A stretch of DNA of 64,000 bases from Balaenoptera acutorostrata (taxonomy: Eukaryota > Chordata > Mammalia > Artiodactyla > Balaenopteridae), in contig NW_026646025.1 of NCBI RefSeq assembly GCF_949987535.1, positions 2,666,001-2,730,000 on the forward strand, given 5' to 3'. Every line of letters begins with the position of its first letter. The stretch's first letter is position 1. The notes beneath the pieces are model-generated. The model was not told the origin of the DNA, did not search any database, and saw nothing but the letters and a program-made list of their open reading frames with translations. Of this stretch, positions 1 to 11,310 are shown piece by piece. Both the position numbers and the translations under genes were made by a program.

Positions 1-3000
1 TGCTCCATGGCCCTTGTCATGACAATGCTCCAGAATTCTTCTCATCACAGTGTTCCATGACCGTGTCATCACAATGCTCCATGGCCATTGTCATCACAAT
101 GCTCCAGAATTCTTGTCATCACAATGTTCCATGGCCGTGTCATCACAATGCTCCATGGCCCTTGTCATCATAATGCTCCAGAATTCTTCTCATCACAATG
201 TTCCATGACCGTATCATCACAATGCTCCATGGCCCTTGTCATGACAATGCTCCAGAATTCTTGTCATCACAATGTTCCATGGCCGTGTCATCACAAATCT
301 CCATGAACATTGTCATCACAATTCTCCAGAATTCTTGTCATCACCATGTTCCATGGCCGTGTCATCACAATGCTCCATGGCCATTGTCTTCACAATGCTC
401 CAGATTTCTTGTCATCACAATGTTCCATGCCCGTGTCATCACAATGCTCCATGGCCACTGTCATCACAATGCTCCAGAATTCTTGTCATCACAATGTTCC
501 ATGGCCGTGTCATCACAATTCTCCATGGCCATTGTCATCACAATGCTCCAGATTTCTTGTCATCACAATGTTCCATGACCGTGTCATCACAATGCTGCAT
601 GGCCCTTGTCAGCACAATGCTCCAGAATTCTTCTCATGACAATGTTCCATGACCGTGTCATCACAATGCTCCATGGCCTTTGTCATCATAATTCTCCAGA
701 ATTCTTGTCATTACTATATTCCATGAACGTGTCATCACAATGCTCTATGGCGCTTGTCATCAGAATGCTCCAGAATTCTTGTCATCACAATGTTCCATGA
801 CCGTGTCATCACAATGCTCCATCGCCTTTGTCATCAGAATGCTCCAGAATTCTTGTCATCACAATGTTCCATGACCGTGTCATCACAATGCTCCATGGCC
901 CTTGTCAGCACAGTGCTCCAGAATTCTTGTCATCACAATGTTCCATGGCCGTGTCATCACAATTCTCCATGAACCTTGTCATCACAATTCTGCAGAATTC
1001 TTGTCATCACAATGTTCCATGGCCGTGTCATCACAATGCTCCATGGCCCTTGTCAGCACAATGCTCCAGAATTCTTGTCATCACAATGTTCCATGGCCGT
1101 GTCATCACAATTCTCCATGAAAATTGTCATCACAATACTCCAGAATTCTTGTCATCACAATGTTCCATGGCCGTGTCATCACAATGCTCCATGGCCCTTG
1201 TCATGACAATGCTCCAGAATTCTTCTCATCACAATGCTCCATGACCGTGTCATCACAATGCTCCATGGCCATTGTCATCACAATGCTCCAGAATTCTTGT
1301 CATCACAATGTTCCATGGCCGTGTCATCACAATGCTCCATGAACCTTGTCATCACAATTCTACAGAATACTTGTCATCACAATGTTCCATGGCCGTGTCA
1401 TCACAATGCTCCATGGCCTTGTCATGACAATGCTCCAGAATTCTTCTCATCACAATGTTCCATGACCGTGTCATCACAATGCTCCATGGCCATTGTCATC
1501 ACAATGCTCCAGAATACTTGTCATCACATTTTACCATGGCCGTGTCATCACAATGCTCCATGACCCTTGTCATCATAATGCTCCAGAATTCTTGTCATCA
1601 CAATGTTCCATGACCGTATCATCACAATGCTCCATGGCCATTGTCATGACAATGCTCCAGAATTCTTCTCATCACAATGTTCCATGACCGTGTCATCACA
1701 ATGCTCCATGGCCACTGTCATCACAATGCTCCAGAATTCTTCTCATCACAATGTTCCATGGCCGTGTCATCACAATGCTCCATGGCCATTGTCATCACAA
1801 TGCTCCAGATTTCTTGTCATCACAATGTTCCATGGCCGTGTCATCACAATGCTCCATGGCACTTGTCATCATAATGCTCCAGAATTCTTGTCATCACAAT
1901 GTTCCATGGCCGTGTCATCACAATGCTCCATGGCCCTTGTCATCATAATGCTCCAGAATTCTTGTCATCACAATGTTCCATGACCCTATCATCACAATGC
2001 TCCATGGCGCTTGTCATGACAATGCTCCAGAATTCTTCTCATCACAATGTTCCATGACCGTGTCATCACAATGCTCCATGGCCACTGTCATCACAATGCT
2101 CCAGAATTCTTGTCATCACAATGTTCCATACCGTGTCATCACAATCCTCCTTGGCCATTGTTATCACAATGCTCCAGAATTCTTCTCATCACAATGGTCC
2201 ATGACCGTGTCATCACAATGCTCCATCGCCTTTGTCATCAGAATGCTCCAGAATTCTTGTCATCACAATGATCCATGACCGTGTCATTAAAATGCTCGAT
2301 GACCCTTGTCAGCACAATGCTCCAGAATTCTTGTCATCACAATGTTCCATGGCCGTGTCATCACAATGCTCCATGGCCCTTGTCATCATAATGCTCCAGA
2401 ATTCCTGTCATTACTATATTCCATGAACGTGTCATCACAATGCTCCATGAACCTTGTCATCACAATTCTCCAGAATTCTTGTCATCACAATGTTCCATGG
2501 CCGTGTCATCACAATGCTCCATGGCCCTTGTCAGCACAATGCTCCAGAATTCTTGTCATCACAATGTTCCATGGAAGTGTCATCACAATTCTCCATGAAC
2601 CTTCTCATCACAATTCTCCAGAATTCTTGTCATCACAATGTTCCATGGCCGTGTCATCAAAATGCTCCATGGCCCTTGTCATGACAATGCTCCAGAATTC
2701 TTCTCATCACAATGATCCATGACCGTGTCATAACAATGCTCCATGGCCACTGTCATCACAATGCTCCAGAATTCTTGTCATCACAATGTTCCATGGCCGT
2801 GTCATCACAATGCTCCATTGCCCTTGTCATCATAATGCTCCAGAATTCCTGTCATTACTATATTCCATAAACGTGTCATCACAATGCTCTATGGCGCTTG
2901 TCATCAGAATGCTCCAGAATACTTGTCATCACAATGTTCCATGACCGTGTCATCACAATGCTCCATGGCCCTTGTCAGTACAATGCTCCAGAATTCTTGT

Positions 3001-3990
3001 CATCACAATGTTCCATGGCCGTGTCATCACAAATCTCCATGAACCTTGTCATCACAATTCTCCAGAATTCTTGTCATCACAATGTTCCTTGACCGTGTCA
3101 TCACAATGCTCCATGGCCCTTGTCATGACAATGCTCCAGAATTCTTCTCATCACAGTGTTCCATGACCGTGTCATCACAATGCTCCATGGCCATTGTCAT
3201 CACAATGCTCCAGAATTCTTGTCATCACAATGTTCCATGGCCGTGTCATCACAATGCTCCATGGCCCTTGTCATCATAATGCTCCAGAATTCTTCTCATC
3301 ACAATGTTCCATGACCGTATCATCACAATGCTCCATGGCCCTTGTCATGACAATGCTCCAGAATTCTTGTCATCACAATGTTCCATGGCCGTGTCATCAC
3401 AAATCTCCATGAACATTGTCATCACAATTCTCCAGAATTCTTGTCATCACAATGTTCCATGGCCGTGTCATCACAATGCTCCATGGCCATTGTCTTCACA
3501 ATGCTCCAGATTTCTTGTCATCACAATGTTCCATGCCCGTGTCATCACAATGCTCCATGGCCACTGTCATCACAATGCTCCAGAATTCTTGTCATCACAA
3601 TGTTCCATGGCCGTGTCATCACAATTCTCCATGGCCATTGTCATCACAATGCTCCAGATTTCTTGTCATCACAATGTTCCATGACCGTGTCATCACAATG
3701 CTGCATGGCCCTTGTCAGCACAATGCTCCAGAATTCTTCTCATGACAATGTTCCATGACCGTGTCATCACAATGCTCCATGGCCCTTGTCATCGCAATGC
3801 TGCAGAATTCTTGTCATCACAATGTTGCATGACCGTGTCATCACAATGCTCAATGGCCATTGTCATCACAATGCTCCAGAATTTTTGTCATCACAATGTT
3901 CCATGACCATGTCATCACAATGGTCCATGGCCCTAGTCAGCACAATGCTCCAGAATTCTTGTCATCACAATGTTCCATGACCGTGTCATC
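1..3990 (+). repeat. E block 0: 74-bp EcoRI-trimer satellite
   Basis: This block is made of regular trimers of monomers a, b and c. Bases 1 to about 680 recur at about 3107-3786 (offset 3106), so the block contains an internal long duplication. Bases about 669-3170 recur at 5881-8382 (offset 5212), and bases about 2898-5690 recur at 8628-11420 (offset 5730). Useful marker monomers are a TCATTACTATATTCCATG form near 710, 2410 and 2850, and a one-base-short tail (CCATACCGTG) near 2128. Confidence 0.95.
1004..1077 (+). repeat. Reference copy of the 74-bp trimer (higher-order unit)
   Basis: This is a representative trimer. Monomer a (1004-1027, 24 bp) ends in TGGCCGTG. Monomer b (1028-1052, 25 bp) ends in TGGCCCTTG. 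Monomer c (1053-1077, 25 bp) starts TCAGCACAATG and ends GAATTCTTG. EcoRI sites (GAATTC) fall at 995, 1069 and 1143, exactly 74 bp apart. NcoI sites (CCATGG) occur in monomers a and b unless the tail reads TGACC. The same 74-bp spacing holds through nearly all E blocks. Confidence 0.97.
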
Positions 3991-5580
3991 ACAATGCTAC
4001 ATGACCCTGGTCATCACAGTTCTCCATGACCTTTGTCATCACAATGCTCTATGTCGCTTTTCATCACAATTCTCAATGACCACTTTAATCACTATGCTCG
4101 CTGACCATTTTCATCATATTTCTCTAGTGTCATTACAATACCCCATGGCCCCTTTCTTCACAATGTTCCATGATGCCTGTCATCACAATGCTCCATGGCT
4201 TTTGTTATCACAATGCTCCAGGACCAGTTTCATCACAATTCTCCATCCCCTTTGTCATCATGGTGCACAATGAAACCTTTCATTAAAATGCTCCATGACA
4301 CTAGTCATCACAATACTCCATGGCCTTTATCGTCACAATGCTCCCATGCACTTTTCATCACGATGTTCCATGAATACTTTCATCACATTGCTCCATGACC
4401 ATTGTCATCACAATAGTCCATACCCTTGTCAACACAATGCTGCATAATCCCTGTCATCACAATTCTCCATGACTGCTGTCATCACAATAATCCAGGACAA
4501 TTTTCATCACAGTGCTTCATGCCCCCAGTCATCACAGTGCTCCACGATACCTTTCATCACAATTCCTAGATGATCAATATCATCACAATGCCCCATGACA
4601 CTTGTCATCACAATTCGCTATGACCCTTGTCATCACAATACTCGATGAACCGTGTCATCACAGTGTTCCAGGACCCATGTCATCACAATGATCCATGTCT
4701 ACTTCCATCACAATGCTCCAATACCCCTGTCATCACAATGCTCCATGGCCCCTGTTATCATATTGCTCCATGATCTCTTTCATCACAATGCTCCATGACC
4801 ACTGTCATCACCATGCCTCATAACGGCTCTCATCTCAATGCTCCATGGCCCCTTTCATCACAATGCTCCATGAACCCTGTCATCACAATGTACCCTGCCC
4901 TTTTCATCACAAAGCTCCGTGGGCCCTGTCATCACAAAGCTCCATGCCCTTGTCATCAAAATGCTCCAGAATTCTTGTCATCATAATGCTCCATGTCAAT
5001 GTCATCAAAATGCCCCATGACACTTGTCATCACAATGCTCCATGGCCTTTGTCATCACAATGTTCCATGGCCCCTGTCATCACAGTGCTCCATGATACCT
5101 TTCATCGCAAATCTAGATGACCACTGTCATCACAATGCCCCATGACAGATGTCATCACAATTCGCCATGGTCCTTGTCATCACAATGCTCCATGAACCGT
5201 GTCATCACAAGGTTCCAGGACACTTGTCATCACAATGATCCAAGATCACATTCATCACAGTGCTCCATGAAACCTGTCATCTCAATGCTCCATAGCCTTT
5301 GTATTCACAATGCTCCATGGCCCCTGTAATCACAGTGCTCCATGACCCTTTTCATCACAATGCCCCAAGACCGCTCTCAACACAATGCCCCATGACGCCT
5401 GACATCACAAATCTCCATAGCCTCTCTTACCAAAAAGCTCCATGATCGCTTTCAGCAGAATGTTCCATGACACTTTTCGTCACAATACTGCAAGACCACT
5501 GTCATCACAGAGTTCTCTGCCCATATCATCACAATGTTCCTTGTCACTTTTAATCACAATGCTCCATGCCCTTTCATCAC
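3991..5580 (+). repeat. D block 1 (long form): diverged monomeric repeats
   Basis: About 1,590 bp of the same 25-bp monomer family, but without the 74-bp trimer rhythm and almost without EcoRI sites; one stray GAATTC lies near 4971. Core boxes remain recognisable (TCATCACAATGCTCCATG) with frequent substitutions and varied tails such as ACCTTTG, GCCCCTTT and ACACTAG. The left boundary is marked by AATGCTACATGACCCTGG and the right boundary by GCTCCAGAAATCTTT. Full-length copies lie at 9721, 29179 and 57448. No coding potential or other element is seen in it. Confidence 0.93.
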
Positions 5581-8500
5581 AATGCTCCAGAAATCTTTTT
5601 CATCGCAATGTTCCTTGACTGTGTCATCACAATGCTCCATGGCCGTCATCAGCACAATGCTCCAGAATTCTTGTCATCACAATGCTCCATGACCATGTCA
5701 TCACAATGCTCATTGGCCCTTGTCATCACAATGCTCCAGAATTCTTGTCATCACAATGTTCCATGACCGTATCATCACATTGCTCCATGGCCCTTATCAG
5801 CACAATGCTCCACAATTCTTGTCATCACAATGATCCATGACCGTGTCATCACAATGTTCCATGGCCGTGTCATCACAATGCTCCATGGCCTTTGTCATCA
5901 TAATTCTCCAGAATTCTTGTCATTACTATATTCCATGAACGTGTCATCACAATGCTCTATGGCGCTTGTCATCAGAATGCTCCAGAATTCTTGTCATCAC
6001 AATGTTCCATGACCGTGTCATCACAATGCTCCATCGCCTTTGTCATCAGAATGCTCCAGAATTCTTGTCATCACAATGTTCCATGACCGTGTCATCACAA
6101 TGCTCCATGGCCCTTGTCAGCACAGTGCTCCAGAATTCTTGTCATCACAATGTTCCATGGCCGTGTCATCACAATTCTCCATGAACCTTGTCATCACAAT
6201 TCTGCAGAATTCTTGTCATCACAATGTTCCATGGCCGTGTCATCACAATGCTCCATGGCCCTTGTCAGCACAATGCTCCAGAATTCTTGTCATCACAATG
6301 TTCCATGGCCGTGTCATCACAATTCTCCATGAAAATTGTCATCACAATACTCCAGAATTCTTGTCATCACAATGTTCCATGGCCGTGTCATCACAATGCT
6401 CCATGGCCCTTGTCATGACAATGCTCCAGAATTCTTCTCATCACAATGCTCCATGACCGTGTCATCACAATGCTCCATGGCCATTGTCATCACAATGCTC
6501 CAGAATTCTTGTCATCACAATGTTCCATGGCCGTGTCATCACAATGCTCCATGAACCTTGTCATCACAATTCTACAGAATACTTGTCATCACAATGTTCC
6601 ATGGCCGTGTCATCACAATGCTCCATGGCCTTGTCATGACAATGCTCCAGAATTCTTCTCATCACAATGTTCCATGACCGTGTCATCACAATGCTCCATG
6701 GCCATTGTCATCACAATGCTCCAGAATACTTGTCATCACATTTTACCATGGCCGTGTCATCACAATGCTCCATGACCCTTGTCATCATAATGCTCCAGAA
6801 TTCTTGTCATCACAATGTTCCATGACCGTATCATCACAATGCTCCATGGCCATTGTCATGACAATGCTCCAGAATTCTTCTCATCACAATGTTCCATGAC
6901 CGTGTCATCACAATGCTCCATGGCCACTGTCATCACAATGCTCCAGAATTCTTCTCATCACAATGTTCCATGGCCGTGTCATCACAATGCTCCATGGCCA
7001 TTGTCATCACAATGCTCCAGATTTCTTGTCATCACAATGTTCCATGGCCGTGTCATCACAATGCTCCATGGCACTTGTCATCATAATGCTCCAGAATTCT
7101 TGTCATCACAATGTTCCATGGCCGTGTCATCACAATGCTCCATGGCCCTTGTCATCATAATGCTCCAGAATTCTTGTCATCACAATGTTCCATGACCCTA
7201 TCATCACAATGCTCCATGGCGCTTGTCATGACAATGCTCCAGAATTCTTCTCATCACAATGTTCCATGACCGTGTCATCACAATGCTCCATGGCCACTGT
7301 CATCACAATGCTCCAGAATTCTTGTCATCACAATGTTCCATACCGTGTCATCACAATCCTCCTTGGCCATTGTTATCACAATGCTCCAGAATTCTTCTCA
7401 TCACAATGGTCCATGACCGTGTCATCACAATGCTCCATCGCCTTTGTCATCAGAATGCTCCAGAATTCTTGTCATCACAATGATCCATGACCGTGTCATT
7501 AAAATGCTCGATGACCCTTGTCAGCACAATGCTCCAGAATTCTTGTCATCACAATGTTCCATGGCCGTGTCATCACAATGCTCCATGGCCCTTGTCATCA
7601 TAATGCTCCAGAATTCCTGTCATTACTATATTCCATGAACGTGTCATCACAATGCTCCATGAACCTTGTCATCACAATTCTCCAGAATTCTTGTCATCAC
7701 AATGTTCCATGGCCGTGTCATCACAATGCTCCATGGCCCTTGTCAGCACAATGCTCCAGAATTCTTGTCATCACAATGTTCCATGGAAGTGTCATCACAA
7801 TTCTCCATGAACCTTCTCATCACAATTCTCCAGAATTCTTGTCATCACAATGTTCCATGGCCGTGTCATCAAAATGCTCCATGGCCCTTGTCATGACAAT
7901 GCTCCAGAATTCTTCTCATCACAATGATCCATGACCGTGTCATAACAATGCTCCATGGCCACTGTCATCACAATGCTCCAGAATTCTTGTCATCACAATG
8001 TTCCATGGCCGTGTCATCACAATGCTCCATTGCCCTTGTCATCATAATGCTCCAGAATTCCTGTCATTACTATATTCCATGAACGTGTCATCACAATGCT
8101 CTATGGCACTTGTCATCAGAATGCTCCAGAATACTTGTCATCACAATGTTCCATGACCGTGTCATCACAATGCTCCATGGCCCTTGTCAGTACAATGCTC
8201 CAGAATTCTTGTCATCACAATGTTCCATGGCCGTGTCATCACAAATCTCCATGAACCTTGTCATCACAATTCTCCAGAATTCTTATCATCACAATGTTCC
8301 TTGACCGTGTCATCACAAAGCTCCATGGCCCTTGTCATGACAATGCTCCAGAATTCTTCTCCTCACATTGTTCCATGACCGTGTCATCACAATGCTCCAT
8401 GGCCCTTGTCATCGCAATGCTGCAGAATTCTTGTCATCACAATGTTCCATGACCGTATCATCACAATGCTCCATGGCCCTTGTCTGCACAATGCTCCAAA

Positions 8501-9720
8501 ATTCTTGTCATCACAATGTTCCATGGCCGTGTCATCACAATGCTCCATTGCCCTTGTTATCATAATGCTCCAGAATTCCTGTCATTACTATATTCCATAA
8601 ACGTGTCATCACAATGCTCTATGGCGCTTGTCATCAGAATGCTCCAGAACACTTGTCATCACAATGTTCCATGACCGTGTCATCACAATGCTCCATGGCC
8701 CTTGTCAGTACAATGCTCCAGAATTCTTGTCATCACAATGTTCCATGGCCGTGTCATCACAAATCTCCATGAACCTTGTCATCACAATTCTCCAGAATTC
8801 TTGTCATCACAATGTTCCTTGACCGTGTCATCACAATGCTCCATGGCCCTTGTCATGACAATGCTCCAGAATTCTTCTCATCACAGTGTTCCATGACCGT
8901 GTCATCACAATGCTCCATGGCCATTGTCATCACAATGCTCCAGAATTCTTGTCATCACAATGTTCCATGGCCGTGTCATCACAATGCTCCATGGCCCTTG
9001 TCATCATAATGCTCCAGAATTCTTCTCATCACAATGTTCCATGACCGTATTATCACAATGCTCCATGGCCCTTGTCATGACAATGCTCCAGAATTCTTGT
9101 CATCACAATGTTCCATGGCCGTGTCATCACAAATCTCCATGAACATTGTCATCACAATTCTCCAGAATTCTTGTCATCACAATGTTCCATGGCCGTGTCA
9201 TCACAATGCTCCATGGCCATTGTCTTCACAATGCTCCAGATTTCTTGTCATCACAATGTTCCATGCCCGTGTCATCACAATGCTCCATGGCCACTGTCAT
9301 CACAATGCTCCAGAATTCTTGTCATCACAATGTTCCATGGCCGTGTCATCACAATTCTCCATGGCCATTGTCATCACAATGCTCCAGATTTCTTGTCATC
9401 ACAATGTTCCATGACCGTGTCATCACAATGCTGCATGGCCCTTGTCAGCACAATGCTCCAGAATTCTTCTCATGACAATGTTCCATGACCGTGTCATCAC
9501 AATGCTCCATGGCCCTTGTCATCGCAATGCTGCAGAATTCTTGTCATCACAATGTTGCATGACCGTGTCATCACAATGCTCAATGGCCATTGTCATCACA
9601 ATGCTCCAGAATTTTTGTCATCACAATGTTCCATGACCATGTCATCACAATGGTCCATGGCCCTAGTCAGCACAATGCTCCAGAATTCTTGTCATCACAA
9701 TGTTCCATGACCGTGTCATC
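5581..9720 (+). repeat. E block 1: 74-bp EcoRI-trimer satellite
   Basis: Regular trimers. The left part (about 5881-8382) copies 669-3170 at offset 5212. The right part (about 8628-9720) copies 2898-3990 at offset 5730. The two parts share a segment: about 8110-8370 reappears at 8628-8888, a shift of 518 bp, which is exactly seven trimers. The block is therefore a mosaic of two copies joined in trimer register. Confidence 0.94.
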
Positions 9721-11310
9721 ACAATGCTACATGACCCTGGTCATCACAGTTCTCCATGACCTTTGTCATCACAATGCTCTATGTCGCTTTTCATCACAAT
9801 TCTCAATGACCACTTTAATCACTATGCTCGCTGACCATTTTCATCATATTTCTCTAGTGTCATTACAATACCCCATGGCCCCTTTCTTCACAATGTTCCA
9901 TGATGCCTGTCATCACAATGCTCCATGGCTTTTGTTATCACAATGCTCCAGGACCAGTTTCATCACAATTCTCCATCCCCTTTGTCATCATGGTGCACAA
10001 TGAAACCTTTCATTAAAATGCTCCATGACACTAGTCATCACAATACTCCATGGCCTTTATCGTCACAATGCTCCCATGCACTTTTCATCACGATGTTCCA
10101 TGAATACTTTCATCACATTGCTCCATGACCATTGTCATCACAATAGTCCATACCCTTGTCAACACAATGCTGCATAATCCCTGTCATCACAATTCTCCAT
10201 GACTGCTGTCATCACAATAATCCAGGACAATTTTCATCACAGTGCTTCATGCCCCCAGTCATCACAGTGCTCCACGATACCTTTCATCACAATTCCTAGA
10301 TGATCAATATCATCACAATGCCCCATGACACTTGTCATCACAATTCGCTATGACCCTTGTCATCACAATACTCGATGAACCGTGTCATCACAGTGTTCCA
10401 GGACCCATGTCATCACAATGATCCATGTCTACTTCCATCACAATGCTCCAATACCCCTGTCATCACAATGCTCCATGGCCCCTGTTATCATATTGCTCCA
10501 TGATCTCTTTCATCACAATGCTCCATGACCACTGTCATCACCATGCCTCATAACGGCTCTCATCTCAATGCTCCATGGCCCCTTTCATCACAATGCTCCA
10601 TGAACCCTGTCATCACAATGTACCCTGCCCTTTTCATCACAAAGCTCCGTGGGCCCTGTCATCACAAAGCTCCATGCCCTTGTCATCAAAATGCTCCAGA
10701 ATTCTTGTCATCATAATGCTCCATGTCAATGTCATCAAAATGCCCCATGACACTTGTCATCACAATGCTCCATGGCCTTTGTCATCACAATGTTCCATGG
10801 CCCCTGTCATCACAGTGCTCCATGATACCTTTCATCGCAAATCTAGATGACCACTGTCATCACAATGCCCCATGACAGATGTCATCACAATTCGCCATGG
10901 TCCTTGTCATCACAATGCTCCATGAACCGTGTCATCACAAGGTTCCAGGACACTTGTCATCACAATGATCCAAGATCACATTCATCACAGTGCTCCATGA
11001 AACCTGTCATCTCAATGCTCCATAGCCTTTGTATTCACAATGCTCCATGGCCCCTGTAATCACAGTGCTCCATGACCCTTTTCATCACAATGCCCCAAGA
11101 CCGCTCTCAACACAATGCCCCATGACGCCTGACATCACAAATCTCCATAGCCTCTCTTACCAAAAAGCTCCATGATCGCTTTCAGCAGAATGTTCCATGA
11201 CACTTTTCGTCACAATACTGCAAGACCACTGTCATCACAGAGTTCTCTGCCCATATCATCACAATGTTCCTTGTCACTTTTAATCACAATGCTCCATGCC
11301 CTTTCATCAC
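9721..11310 (+). repeat. D block 2 (long form)
   Basis: Copy of D block 1 at a constant offset of 5730 bp, with the same length and the same boundary monomers. I saw no indels between the two copies and few or no substitutions when comparing lines. It is diverged monomeric repeat with no gene. Confidence 0.93.

Noticed and set aside
1004..1027. Kozak-like CCATGG as real translation starts
   Set aside because: The motif is part of the monomer and occurs hundreds of times in every frame; there is no downstream conserved frame.
1066..1076. Heat-shock element from the AGAATTCT palindrome
   Set aside because: Heat-shock elements need GAA and TTC separated by two bases (GAAnnTTC). Here they abut, and the palindrome is simply the EcoRI monomer.
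3991..5580. D block as a transposon or unique gene inserted in the satellite
   Set aside because: It still consists of recognisable 25-bp monomers with the TCATCACAATG core. It has no terminal repeats, target-site duplication or coding frame.
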